Positions 10,585 through 21,594 are shown, counted from the stretch's first letter. The stretch is DNA of 64,000 nucleotides from Primulina eburnea (GCF_022965805.1 NW_027331260.1:186001-250000), one strand, 5' to 3'. Notes: a model not told the origin generated them from the letters alone. Program-made: numbers and translations.

Positions 10585-11075
10585 TGGTATTTGGACAGTG
10601 GATGTTCGCGACATATGACAGGAGATGCAAGTGCGTTATCTCAACTAATCAAATACAGTGGTCCAAACATCAGTTTCGGGGACAATTCCAAAGGTAGAAC
10701 TGTGGGTAAGGGTAAGCTTATCCATGGTAACTTTACTTTTAAAGATGTTCTATTAGTAGAAAACCTGAAGTATAACTTGATTAGCATCAGTCTGTTATGC
10801 GACAGTGGATTCTTAGTACAATTTGACAAAAACTCATGTTCAGTCAAAACTTCAACTGATGAAATCATACTAACTGGCAAACGTTATGGAAACACATATA
10901 AAGTCAGTTGGAATGATCAAACTTATGCACCAGTTTGTTTTATTGCTTCCAAATCATTTAAAAACTGGTTGTGGTATAAGAGACTAAATAATTTAAACTT
11001 CAAATCCATTGCTTCTCTGAGTAAACATGAACTTGTAACTGGTTTGCCCAAAATAGACTTTCAAAAGAAAAACTT
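10585..11075 (+). pseudogene. pol: Copia-1 protease and gag-pre-integrase domain, broken
   Basis: WYLDSGCSRHMTG at 10585 is the copia aspartic protease active site (DSG). It is followed by the KYNLISISLLCD stretch of the protease region and the gag-pre-integrase domain (WYKRLNNLNF, where WHxRL is usual, so the zinc-binding His is Tyr here). The frame ends at 11154, but homology leaves it at about 11076, where the next segment continues one frame over at CSACQYGKK. It would cleave the polyprotein and bind metal ahead of integrase. Confidence 0.85.
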
Positions 11076-12203
11076 TGCTCAGCATGTCAGTATGGTAAAA
11101 AAGTATGATCCTCTTTTAAAAACAAGGGCTGTAAATCTTCATCCCGATGCTTAGAACTATTGAACATGGATCTCTTTTGTCCTATACCAGTCATGAGCTT
11201 AGGAGGAATGAAATATACCTTGGTAGTCGTAGATGATTTTTCAAGATTTACTTGAGTTATTTTTCTCAAATCTAAAGACGATACTGCTTCGCAACTAATA
11301 AAGCTCTTCAAAATACTTTTAAATGATAAATCAGTTGGAATTGATCGAATCAGATCTGATCGAGGAACTGAATTCATCAATCAAACTCTTTCAAATTTCC
11401 TAGAAAATGCTGGAATTAAGCATGAGCTCTCAGCAGCCAGAACTCCTCAGCAAAATGGTGTAGATGAGAGAAGAAATTGGACTCTTAAAGAAGCTGCTAG
11501 AACAATGCTTGCTGATTCTGGTATTTCTCAAAGATTTTGGGCAGAGGCAGTAAACACTGCGTGTTACACTCAGAACAGATCAATGATTAATAAGAATCAT
11601 ATGAAAACACCATATGAGATCTGGCATGGAAGAAAAAGTATAATTACTTATTTCAAAATATTTGGCTGCAGATGTTTTATTCTTGATAATTGTAAAAATT
11701 ATTTAAAAGCGTTTGATGCTAAATCTGCAGAAGGAATATTTCTTAGATACTCATCAGTTAGTAAAGCTTATAGAGTCTTCAACAAGAAAAACCTAAATGT
11801 TGAAGAATCTGCTCATGTTGATTTTGATGAAACTGAACTAATTGATAATCCAACTGATCAAGTTGAGCTAGTTGATCGATATACAGATATCAGTTTGGAA
11901 GATGATGAAAAAAATGAAAGTCATAGCAATCAAAACATACTTCAAACACCTGAACCAGAAGTATTGGACCAATCAGATGTGCAAGAAGTCGTTGCTGATG
12001 ATCAGTTGATAGAGCATAATGATAACATTCAAATACCAGTTGACGAAGCACCAACTGAGACTGAAAACTGTGTTCAGTTACCAACTGAAGAAATTGCTGA
12101 TAGAACAAATACTGAGTACAGATGGAGAAAATCACATCCACCTGAACTGGTAATAGAAAATCCATCTGATCCATTCCAAGACCAATTTCAAAAACTATTA
12201 TAG
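11076..12203 (+). pseudogene. pol: Copia-1 integrase, broken
   Basis: This frame begins with the last two cysteines of the integrase zinc domain (CSACQ). The catalytic core follows: first Asp in LLNMDLF, second in RSDRGTEF, and the Glu in TPQQNGVDERR. Stops occur at 11106-11108 and 11253-11255. From 11505 the frame is clean through the core C-terminus (PYEIWHGRK) and the acidic linker between integrase and RT (DQVELVDRYTDISLEDDEK). It ends at a TAG at 12201-12203, where a frameshift leads into RT. It would insert element DNA into chromosomes if intact. Confidence 0.85.
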
Positions 12204-13599
12204 GTACAAAATGGGTATACAGAAATAAACTGAACGAGGATGGTCCAGTTGGACGCAACAAAGCAAGATTAGTGGCACAAGGATATAGGCAAGAAGAAGG
12301 AATTGACTATGATGAGACGTATGCTCCAGTTGCAAGACTAGAAGCAATCAGAATTTTTCTTGCTTATGCATCACACAAGAAATTCAAGGTCTATCAGATG
12401 GATGTAAAGAGTGCATTCCTAAACGGTCAACTACAAGAGGAAGTATATGTTGAAAACCCCCAGGTTTTGTAAATCACAACTTTCCTGATCATGTATATCA
12501 TTTGAACAAAGCCTTATATGGTCTTAAACAAGCTCCCAGAGCTTGGTACGAAACTCTTTCAAAATTTCTAACTGATCATGATTTTTTTGTTGGATCAGTT
12601 GATAAGACCTTGTTCAAATTTGCTAAGAATGATCACATTTTATTAGTTCAAATTTATGTTGATGATATCATATTTGGGTCAAATAATCCCAAATTATGCG
12701 AAAAGTTTGCTAAGCTAATGCAAGATAAGTTTGAAATGAGCATGATGGGTGAACTGACATTCTTTATTGGACTACAAGTGAAGCAACTGGAGACTGGTAT
12801 ATTCATCAGTCAAACTAAATATACAAAGGAGCTGCTGAAGAAATTTGGCATGGAATCATGTTCAGCTGCAAATACTCCCATGAGCTCATCAGTAAAATTG
12901 GACACTGATCAAAGGGGAATATCAGTTGAGGCGACAATATATCGAGGTTTAATAGGTTCATTGTTTTACTTAACTGCCAGTCGTCCTGATATTGTATTTG
13001 ATGTCTGTATGTGTGCTAGATTTCAAGCAAATCCTAAGCAATCACATTTCTCAGCTGCTAAAAGAATTTTGAAATATCTTAAGGGTACACAAAATGTTGG
13101 GTTATGGTATTCTAAAGACTCTACTTTCAATTTAGTTGGATATTCAGATGCAGATTATGCAGGATGTAAGCTTGATCGTAAAAGTACAAGTGGATCTTGT
13201 CAGTTTCTAGGAGACAGACTGATCTCTTGGTTCAGCAAAAAGCAGACATCCATAGCTACCTCAACAACTGAAGCAGAATACCTTGCTTCTGGTAGTTTTT
13301 GTGCACAACTGATCTGGATCCAACAACAACTGAGAGATTATGGAGTAATTACAAATGAATCGCCCATATTTTGTGACAATACAAGCACAATTGCCATCAC
13401 CTATAATCCAGTTCTTCACTCAAGGACCAAGCATATAGATGTCAGACACCACTTCATTAGAGATCATGCTTTGAAGAAGAACATTAGACTGGAGTACATT
13501 TTAACTGAGCAACAAGCAGCTGACATCTTCACCAAACCATTTCCCGAGACTAAGTTTTCTTACTTTCACAATATTCTTGTTTTAGTTGACTTGTATTAA
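12204..13599 (+). pseudogene. pol: Copia-1 reverse transcriptase and RNase H, broken
   Basis: RT starts at about 12190 with [14 protein letters not shown] and [21 protein letters not shown], running to 12472. A one-base loss in a C run (about 12455-12461) shifts the frame. The second part (about 12463-13599) has ALYGLKQAPRAWY, the YVDD catalytic motif (LVQIYVDDIIFGS) and an RNase H domain with GYSDADYAGC, STTEAEY, FCDN and SRTKHIDVRHHF. It stops 81 bases before the end of the convergent antisense ORF at 13680. It would copy element RNA into DNA. Confidence 0.88.
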
Positions 13600-13679
13600 A
13601 ATTATTATTGATAATGTTTTACTAATAAATTTATTTGCAGAAAATAAGAACATAACAACAAATTGGAAATGATACTTTA

Positions 13680-14111
13680 TTAAGAATAAAATCGATTCCA
13701 TCTTACAGAAGATAACTTAAAACCAACTGAATGTTGCCATTCTATAATCCAATTATTCAGCTCATAAATTCGGATTCTAGAAAATGATTCAGTTGTAGAA
13801 ATCTTCTCAATCACATGCCATTCCTTCCATAGCATTGCTTGTAACAGAACATTGTCATCAACCAGGACTGTTACATGCCTGACTTCAAAACGATTAATGT
13901 ATTTTCTTGTTGTTGCTGCTTGAGCACGAGAAGGAGCAACACCACTGCTACTTATCCTCTGCAAATCATGAATTTTGAACCATGTTGACATCACTTTCGT
14001 CAAGACATATTCCTCCATCGTTTTCTTTAACTCTTCTAAATAAGGAGTTAACTGTTCAGTAACTTGAATATGCGTACTGCTGCATGCATCAGAATTACTT
14101 GAATTCGACAT
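13680..14111 (-). CDS. Antisense ORF a of Copia-1, 143 aa, unknown function
   Basis: This intact 143-residue frame lies on the strand opposite to pol, just downstream of it and converging with it. I chose the ATG at 14109-14111 because it is the first after a TATA box (14151-14158) and has A at -3. The N-terminus is Ser/Asn-rich (MSNSSNSDACSS). A helical, charged segment follows (TPYLEELKKTMEEYVL), then a basic stretch (APSRAQAATTRKYINRFEVRHV) and a Trp-rich C-terminus. No signal peptide or membrane segment is seen. I do not recognise a named domain. Antisense ORFs after pol are known from some plant LTR elements such as Retand types. It survives intact although gag and pol are broken, which could be chance for a short frame. 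Confidence 0.5.
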   Translation of the reverse strand: MSNSSNSDACSSTHIQVTEQLTPYLEELKKTMEEYVLTKVMSTWFKIHDLQRISSSGVAPSRAQAATTRKYINRFEVRHVTVLVDDNVLLQAMLWKEWHVIEKISTTESFSRIRIYELNNWIIEWQHSVGFKLSSVRWNRFYS

Positions 14112-14150
14112 ATTGAACTGTTATTGTCTCACATTTTATCTCTCTCATCT

Positions 14151-14158
14151 TATTTATA
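14151..14158 (-). promoter_or_regulatory. TATA box for antisense ORF a
   Basis: The minus strand reads TCTATAAATAAG, about 40 bases before the ATG of the 143-residue ORF, with a GAGAGA-rich leader between. The spacing suits a short 5' leader. Confidence 0.45.
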
Positions 14159-14544
14159 GACAGATGACATTAAATGTTGAAGAAACCAAAGAGTCTCAAG
14201 TCAACCGAAGCGTTTTTCTCATTTACCCAGGCTTCTTATTTATCAGTTGTTCATTATCAACTGATATCAGTTTGTCATTTATTACTTATATAAGTTAGTA
14301 TTTCATCAGTTCATCTGTTTAAGTTCGCAATTCATATATAACAACTGACAAAATTTATCATTTGTAGGAAAGAGAAAAACAAAATTAAGCTCATATTAAT
14401 ACTTCATTCAACCATAAACGATTGCACGGATTACATCATCATATTTTTCCTCTACAAGAATTATCCACATTTTTAACCAAGAGGATAAAGGTGCGGTAGA
14501 TGTCTTGACAAAGCTGTGAGAAACAGCTATGCGCGTAAGGATTT

Positions 14545-14805
14545 TCAGTTCTTTTCGAGCATTAGCTGATAGATATGACCATCCTTAAAGATGTCCACCC
14601 ACACAGCTATGTTCAAGTGCTCCCTCACTTTTTTCAACTCTGCCACCAGCTCGGGAGTGGTAGCCTCTCCAGTATTATACAGGAACTCAAGCTTCTGTAA
14701 CTTTTCCCAGTAGTGAAGACTCCTATAGAAGACTTCATATTCTATAACAGCCTTCCTGGTCTCCAGAGCAAACCGTGAAGCACTCGAGCTACTCATATCT
14801 GCCAT
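14545..14805 (-). CDS. Antisense ORF b of Copia-1, 86 aa, unknown function
   Basis: This is an intact antisense frame. A longer start at 14832 exists, but it lies only about 27 bases from the TATA box, roughly where transcription would begin. I therefore take the ATG at 14803-14805 (A at -3, G at +4), giving MADMSSSSASRFALETRKAV. The protein is soluble-looking, helical and charged (IEYEVFYRSLHYWEKLQKLEFLY in part), with no membrane segment. I recall similar short proteins predicted from Lamiales repeats but cannot name a domain. With ORF a it forms a pair of same-strand genes, each with its own promoter signal. Confidence 0.5.
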   Translation of the reverse strand: MADMSSSSASRFALETRKAVIEYEVFYRSLHYWEKLQKLEFLYNTGEATTPELVAELKKVREHLNIAVWVDIFKDGHIYQLMLEKN

Positions 14806-14858
14806 TCTTTTTGTCTTGAATATTTTCACCAATGTGACTGAAACTAATTTGTTACTTC

Positions 14859-14866
14859 TATTTATA
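14859..14866 (-). promoter_or_regulatory. TATA box for antisense ORF b
   Basis: The minus strand reads GGCTATAAATAGAAG, a near-ideal plant TATA box, about 55 bases before the chosen ATG at 14805. Confidence 0.5.
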
Positions 14867-14974
14867 GCCGAAAATCATGGAAGCTGAAGGGCCGTCAACG
14901 TTTCAGCAAACGATAATCTTTCTGACCTTTAAATTTATTTTATATCACCACTTTAATTATAATATGCATGTATT

Positions 14975-14983
14975 AAGGGGGAA
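14975..14983 (+). other. Internal polypurine-tract-like site
   Basis: AAGGGGGAA is identical to the core of the genuine polypurine tract at 18181-18190. It lies between the antisense ORFs and ORF3. It could be a second plus-strand priming site or a relic of an older 3' end. Confidence 0.4.
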
Positions 14984-15264
14984 TAATGGTTTTGAGAGGT
15001 TAACTGAGAAGACAAATATTAGTAAATTCTCAACTGAAAGGACACAGTCTTACAACTAATTGTTCAGTTCGGTATTTCACTAATCTTCTCATATAAGTTA
15101 ACTAATTATCCATATTATGTTCAAAATAAAGTGACGTGACTGTCTGCTATCTAATGATGTATCTTATTTTTAAAAAAAATGTGGAAGCATTTGAACCGTT
15201 TAAATTGTACACACGCTTACAGCACACGTACACATATTTTTTTTATTCAAATTTTTCATGGACT

Positions 15265-15305
15265 GACACGTGTCCAGAATTTAAACAGTCACATACATAT
15301 AAATA
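15265..15305 (+). promoter_or_regulatory. G-box and TATA box upstream of ORF3
   Basis: A perfect palindrome GACACGTGTC (15265-15274, G-box/ABRE core CACGTG) is followed about 23 bases later by ATATAAATA (15297-15305). A pyrimidine-rich leader of about 110 bases then leads to the ATG at 15417. This reads as a compact pol II promoter inside the element, separate from the LTR. Confidence 0.5.
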
Positions 15306-15416
15306 ATTCCCCGCTTCAATTCAATTTTCTTTCTTACGCGTACATCATCTCCCAGAGCAAACTCATACATCCAGAGCTTGTATTTCGCAAAATTTCAGGT
15401 TTCCTTACTCTCAGCA

Positions 15417-18066
15417 ATGGCAAATCAGATCCCTGCTCATATATTGAACGCTATGTCTATCAACTTTGAATCAGCTTTATCAGTCGATGTGAAAAATGTG
15501 TTTCTGAAGCTTGAATCAGCTCCTACCCAAAATAACTCCAGGACCTCTACTCAAATGGATATATCAACTCTGATGGAAGCATCATTTCCACTATAAATGA
15601 TCAGTTGGTGACCATTTCTGAATATTCTTTCAGAGAAATCTTTTCATTACCTTCTGATGGACTGGTACACCTTGCTGATGTTAAAGCATCAGATATTGAA
15701 GAAATGCAAACTGCACTCTCTGCTGATGGACGGAAAATCAAAGTTTCCGATCCTAAGAAGCAACTGAAGCATGAGGTTCAGTTGCTGGCTGATATCGTAG
15801 CCAAAGGGTTATTGGCTAATGCAGGATCGTATGCTGCCCTGACTTTGGAAAAGTTTCAAGCTATTATGTTTATTATGGCTGGAAGAAAATTCAACTGGAA
15901 GCAACTTATTTTCAGTATCTTGAAGAATATGTTTTCCTCCACCAAGCAATCCAAAGGATTTGCAGTGCTGGTGAGCTATTTGATGAAAGTCAAAAGGGTT
16001 GGTGGCTGATGATTCGGAGCGATTATCTAAATTCAAAATTTTCAATGGGAAGAATGTTCTGCCACCCAAGACTAAATTAGATATCTCTCTTGATCAGTTC
16101 TTGAAGATCAAGAAGGAGATTGGGACCAACAGGCTACTCCCAAATCAGTTAAATAGGCCAAGACATTGGCTCAACTGAAGACAATTAAAAGAAAACTGAT
16201 TATCAGTGAATCCGATTCTGAGAAGACGACCTCTCCAAAAGTTGCCAAGAAACCAAGAACACAAAGGACAAAATTACCAACCACAGTAGAATCTATTCCT
16301 ACTGAAAGGCTGAAATCTTCAAGTGCCCAACATCCTATCAAAGCAGTTCCTCTGAAAATCATAACACAAGAAATCTCAGCTGATGCAACAAAGGAAACAG
16401 TTAGGTAAAAGCTCCTCTAAGCCATATCAATCGTCCTACTGTTCTAGAACTTGCCAGACCGAAAGATATAAAGATTACAGAACTGGTGGATACTACTCGT
16501 ACTGGATTGGAAATTCCACACATCCTCAGTACTGAAAAAGGCAAGGGCAAATTGATTGAAGAGCCCAGGCCATTCAATTCCATTCAAACTCATATTGACC
16601 TTGTTTTGGAACAGGTTAATAATTTTGCAGCATCAAAACTACAATCCTATGATGCCTGTACAGCTTACAGAACTCAGATTTTTGCTAAGCAGCTGAAAAA
16701 GAAATCCCAGCTGAACAAGTTTATCAAACTGGAAGCAATTGTCCTCAAGATGGTCAAAGCTGCCACAATTGTTCAGGCTTTGGAGAGGAAAACCTATTTT
16801 TTTGACCAAATTCGAGCTAAGAAGCTATCTCAACTGCTTGAGAAATTGAAGTCAAACTACATTCCCACCAATCCAACTGCTTATAATGATCAAGCTGTGA
16901 TCACTCAGCTAGATACAGATCTTACTAGATTGCAAGCTCAGATAAAAGTGTGGGAAATGGATCAGGAGTTAGTTCTTCCTGAGGACGCCTCTGAAGAAGA
17001 AGAAGAAGAACCCTCCTCTCAGCAGAAAGAGCCACCCTCAGAACAAACTATCGTTACAACTGAAGAAACAGTTCAGGATGTGCCACAATCATCTGCTATG
17101 GAACATCAGCTGTACTCTAAAGACGAGTTGAATTTTGCCAACATTGATGAAATTATTCAAGCAGTGGTGACAGAATCTGTTATTAATGAACCTTTATCAG
17201 TTGATCACTCCGCTGATCAAGCAGCTAAAGAGAACCCAATCTTATCTGAAGAACCAGTTGAGCCTCTTGTTGCTGAAGAATTATTTCAGCAAGAAATATC
17301 TGCTGAGACTGAAGAAACTGAATTGCCCATCCAAACTTCAGAAAAGAAACTAACTGAATTGGAGGACACTCAATTAATCATTGAAAATATTCCAACTGAA
17401 GAGCAAGACCCAGATTTGGTGCGAGAACAACAAGAGGCACAAATTTTTGTAGTTACAACTCAGACTGCAGAAGAAGTCATTGAATCAAAAGTCCCTGATC
17501 TTACAACTGCTGAAATTGAAGTCCGGAACAGGATTCTAGTAACTTCTGATCAAGCCTCTAAAGATCAAACACAGGGAACATCTGATCAATCACCTCCTCT
17601 TCAATCCACAGAAATGGATCTTGTCCTTGAAGAAATCCAGAATATGCAGCACAATATGCAGCAGATGATTACTGAAATCAAGAAAATTCAATCCACACAA
17701 TTGTCTCATACTGTCAAATTGGATTCTTCAATTGAATTTGATTCAGCAAAACTGAAAGCCATTCAAGCAACCATGGAGTCTCTTACTCGAACTGTGCTTG
17801 AGATGAAGAATAACAGAGGTCTAGCTCAAAGTCTCTATACAACTCAGGATATAATCAGTCAACGAATTGAGCGATTGGAAACTTCTGTTTCTAATAAAAT
17901 GGAATTACTGCAGACTTCTTTACAATGTGCTGTCTCAAGTATCTCCTCAGATTTCAAAATTCTTTCCACTGACGTTCGAATATTATCTGTGAAGATGGAT
18001 TTGTTTGACAAAAAAGAGGAAGAGATCAAAGAGATTCTAGAACAACAAAAGAAATCTTCTAGTTGA
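15417..18066 (+). pseudogene. Copia-1 ORF3, sense accessory gene in env position, frameshifted
   Basis: The ATG at 15417 (G at -3 and +4) opens MANQIPAHILNAMSINFESAL. The frame shifts near 15540 to a segment ending at 16009 (VTISEYSFREIFSLPSDGL ... LIFSILKNMFSSTKQSKGFA). It shifts again near 16005, runs through a basic Ser/Lys-rich stretch (KRKLIISESDSEKTTSPKV), and shifts near 16405. A clean 526-codon frame (16486-18066) follows, with a helical region, an acidic Glu/Pro-rich middle and a C-terminal coiled coil (MQHNMQQMITEIKKIQ onward). There is no signal peptide or transmembrane segment, so it is not a typical envelope protein. The N-terminal half resembles the putative plant transposon protein type by pattern (inference). 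An intron cannot be ruled out for some of the breaks. Confidence 0.6.
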
Positions 18067-18180
18067 AGAAAAATCTCTACAGATTCGTGTAGTCCATTAT
18101 TCAGTTGATCAATCTCTTATTTTATCTACAATGAGTTCAGACGTTCAGTTATTATTTACTTAATTTTGTCAAACACTATA

Positions 18181-18191
18181 AAGGGGGAAAT
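18181..18191 (+). other. Copia-1 polypurine tract
   Basis: AAGGGGGAAAT lies directly against the 3' LTR. Confidence 0.85.
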
Positions 18192-19210
18192 TTTTGGAAA
18201 CTAAATTCCGGGGTTTGACAAAATATGAACCAACTGAAAATACGAACCAACTGATCAAGTAAACTGAACTCAGCAACTGATCGAGTAAACTGAACTCAGC
18301 AACTGAATCTATTAAACCAATCTACGCAACTGAAACGCAATTCAGTTATTCTCCTCACCAGCAAATCTGGAACACGTCCACCGATAGATAATACATTCAG
18401 CCGATCCTTCAACTAAACATGTCTCGGGAAAGAACATTCAACCGACAAAGAGACATAGAAGACTGCAACTGAATATGAAAGCCGCACTTCAATCAATACA
18501 GCTTAGAACAACGCATTTCGGCTAAAGCAATTAAGACGCCGCATTACAATAAATGAATCAAAAAATTACCAAGGAATAATGAAGTGGCAATCAACGGATA
18601 CTAAGATTCAAATATATCTCAAGTTACCGTTGGAAGGGAAGCTTATAAATATGACAGAAAAACAGCTGAAGAAGAAGAAGATCACTCAATTCAAAGATTG
18701 CTGTTATTTTGCCAAAATCTTAGCTCACTCTTACTTGGTTTATTCATAGCAGTCAAGGCTACAATTTGAGCTCACTAGCACTTTGTAATAATTGTCAAAT
18801 TCGATAGTGCTAAAATCAGTTATGCACTGAGAACATTTTGTAATACTAAGAGTTTCAGCATTTGGCAGTTATAAGTCCAAACTGAAGTGGGTCAGTACAA
18901 ATCTTGTATTCGATCAAAGTCTTTTAGTGGAAATCCTATCCTTGAGAAAGAAGGGGTGGCGTAGGAGTAATTGAAATCTCCGAACATCCAGAAACAATCC
19001 TTGTGTATTTTATTTCAGTTTTGTATTCTATCTTTCAGTCAGTTACTTTCCGAAACTTCTTTAGTTTAACTGATTGTCATTGACCAACAAGATTCCGAGA
19101 ATCAGTTTGTCACCAAACTGAACTCAAAATTCGAAAAGATCAGTTTTAATTGTGAGCGTTTATTCAACCCCCCATTCTAAACACTCTTGATACGTTAATC
19201 GATCCTATCA
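18192..19210 (+). repeat. Copia-1 3' LTR
   Basis: It matches 7485-8499. The first two bases are TT instead of TG. It ends GATCCTATCA, followed by the target duplication TTATA. The TATA box is conserved at 18644-18651. Confidence 0.92.
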
Positions 19211-19668
19211 TTATACTAGACCTAATAAGCCCAACAGTGCATTTAAAAATTATCTCGATTAGGAAAGTTCGTGAAATTATCAGCCAAGTTGTCGAAAAGT
19301 TCGTATTTTTGATGAAAATTGAATGCCGATAAAAATTACGTCTCGGCATATAAAATCACCTCAAAACTCCTTATTTTCAAAATAATAAAAACAATCACCA
19401 CTATTTTAATAAAATTGTTTAATAATATTATTTTCCATTTTTCAGCCATCGGTCTCCGCTCCTCGATCGCATCTCTAATAACCTTTTAAAAATACATTTT
19501 AATGCATTAAGTAGAAAAATACTTTAAAATCATATAAACATATCACCCATAATTAATTTAAGCAATTAAAATAATTTAATTAGCTATTGTTCATTTTTCC
19601 TAAATTTGCATCCAGTTGGTTTACGTCGTTTTAATTTTTGACCTTACATTATTACTACCCAAGAGTTT
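19211..19668 (+). repeat. LTR-like block, copy A, third piece
   Basis: It matches 23364-23830 (for example CATTTAAAAATTATCTCGA, AATTACGTCTCG, CGTTCCTCGATCGCATCTC-like segments). It ends at CCCAAGAGTT, where a copia LTR begins; the same junction is present in copy B. Confidence 0.75.
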
Positions 19669-20080
19669 TGATGATCGACACAATCAAAACAAACTTCACT
19701 GTTTCAGGAAATAGCTGCATATTTTCTATGTAACACGTTTCAGCTCAACCACCCAGCTTATCAACCGGGCTGCTTCTCAAACGACTAAAGCAAAAAGAGT
19801 TTAACCGCTTAAACAAAGGAACAATCAGGTAATTCTAAAGAAGTATGACTGCTTGAATTACAGACGGCTGATAATTCAACTGTTTGAAGTAAAAGAAGCT
19901 CGAACTATGATGAACTTCCCAAATCGGCTGATTCGAAGATGTCAATAAAACGGCAATTTATTGCTTACTAAATGAAAGATATTCTCTGACCGGTTCAGGA
20001 CATTCAATGGTTTGCACCGCTTCAAAGCCGACTCGTTCCTACATCAGTCCCGAGATCTGCATTTATATCATATTCAAATG
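19669..20080 (+). repeat. Truncated Copia-2-family LTR
   Basis: It starts TGATGATCGACA and matches 23831-24240 (for example TTTCAGCTCAACC, GAGTTTAACCGCTTAAACAAAGGA, CTGACCGGTTCAG). Homology ends near ATTTATATCATATT, about at the LTR TATA box, and it then joins an LTR-like segment starting near 20090. Confidence 0.75.
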
Positions 20081-20175
20081 CATCGATCACAATTAGTGAG
20101 TCTAAAGACTCTTTACACCATAATTTTGATAAGAAACAATACGTGTACAATCACACACAACAGTGAAATTTTACG

Positions 20176-21594
20176 CACTCCAAGAAAAATGCCATACAAC
20201 AACACACATACGACAACAGTTTTTGTGAAAAACCGTTGTCGTAGAGTTTTTAACAATGGTTTTAGCAAAAACCGTTGTCTTTTGGGGGTCAAAGACAACG
20301 GTTTTTAAAAATGTTGTCTTTTTAGGGTCAAAGACAACGTTTTTCGGGTCAATGACAACGGTTTATAGAACCGCGTAGTCTATTAGCGCTTTTTTTTTGG
20401 AGAATCGACAATGGTTTTAAGAAACTGTTGTCGATTAGCGTGGTTTTTGGACAAACAACAATGGTTTAGGAAAACATTGCCAAATTTAGCGGCTGATTAT
20501 AGTCAAACCGTTGCTACATTTAGCGACGGTTTAATATAACCGTCGCTAAGTTCACATTCGCGACGGTTTCGTCTAAACAGTCGCTAATTATAGCGACGGT
20601 TTTAAGTCAAACCGTCGTCTGCTAAATATTAGCAACAGTTTAATGACATCCGTCGCTATATTTAGCGACCGTTTTGAATAAACCGTCGCCATATTTAGCG
20701 ACGGTTTAAAGCCAAACCGTCGAAATATTAAAACATGCGACAATATTTCTAAACCCGTCGCTAACTTTAGCAGCAGTTTAACCTAATCCGTCGCAAAATA
20801 CGGCGACGATCTTACCAAATCCGTCGCTAATTTAAAAATTGCGACGGTTTCAAATCCGTCGCTAATTTAAAAATTGCGACGGTTTAACCAAAAACCGTCG
20901 CCAACTCACTATAAATACCCATATTCCGGTCCATTTTCCTTCACAACACTTAAAATTTTTCTCTCTTACACAATTTCATCCCTTCACACAACACTTAAAA
21001 TTTTTCTCTCATACACAATTTATCACTTCACACAACACTTAAAATTTTTCTCTCTTACACTTAAAACACTTAAAATTTTTCTCTCTTATCACTTCACACA
21101 ACACTTAAAATTATTTCTCTCATACACAATTTTATCACTTCACACAACACTTAAAATTTTTCTCTCTTACACTTAAAATTTTTCTCTTCTACACAATTTT
21201 CGTTTCAATTGTTAGTTTCTTTTAGATTTATTAAATTATTAAAAGAATTTTTTTTTCGAAACAAATTAGCGACGGAATTCTTGATTAAAGACCGTCGCTA
21301 AATGTAGCGACGGTTTATATATGCTGACTGTCGCTAATTGTAGCGACAGTTTTTTATATGCTGAGCGACGGTTTTTATATTGTGACTGTCGCTAATTTTA
21401 GCGACACTTTGAATAAAACTGTCGCTAATGGATTTAGCGACGGTTTTAAAATACCGTCGCAAATGCTAACTACCACAACGGGTAAAAACCGTTGTCGTTG
21501 AACGGACTTTCAACAACACCCTCAGTTATAACAATTTTTAAAAAGCTACGACAACGGATTTTATCCGTTGTCGTATGCCGTTTTTCTTGTAGTG
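20176..21594 (+). mobile_element. Non-autonomous CACTA transposon
   Basis: The left end is CACTCCAAGAAAAATGCCAT; the right end is its inverted partner, reading CACTACAAGAAAAACGGCAT on the minus strand. The three bases ACG flank both ends (20173-20175, 21595-21597), the 3-bp duplication of CACTA elements. The subterminal regions are packed with GCGACGGTTT / AACCGTCGC repeats in both orientations and ACAACGG repeats near the tips, the usual transposase binding layout. There is no transposase frame, so it depends on a partner element. Confidence 0.88.
20910..21200 (+). repeat. TATA box and pyrimidine-rich 45-bp minisatellite inside the CACTA element
   Basis: TATAAATA (20910-20917) is followed by tandem copies, about 45 bp each, of a unit containing CACAACACTTAAAATTTTTC and TCTCTTACACAATTT. 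Starts lie near 20942, 20987, 21031, 21097 and 21143, with one partial unit between. It looks like a promoter plus amplified 5' leader with no gene behind it. An open frame through the array is a by-product of the repeat. Confidence 0.65.

Larger units (their letters stand above)
7485..19210 (+). mobile_element. Copia-1: 11.7-kb Ty1/copia element with accessory ORFs
   Basis: LTRs of about 1.0 kb flank it (7485-8499, 18192-19210). The initiator-Met primer site is at 8502, and the order gag, protease, integrase, RT and RNase H is copia type. The target duplication is CTATA (7480-7484) against TTATA (19211-19215), one base apart; block B has the uninterrupted site AGCTATACTAGACC at about 23366. 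The length and the 4.6-kb tail after pol recall Sirevirus-type copia elements. The tail holds two antisense ORFs and a sense ORF3. Gag and pol are broken by stops and frameshifts, so the copy is not autonomous. Confidence 0.9.

Noticed and set aside
15417..18066. Envelope gene of a retrovirus-like copia element
   Set aside because: No signal peptide, transmembrane segment or cysteine pattern; the protein is soluble, acidic and coiled-coil.
20874..21176. 100-codon Ser/Thr/Leu-rich frame
   Set aside because: It spans the 45-bp repeat in the CACTA core and has no gene structure.
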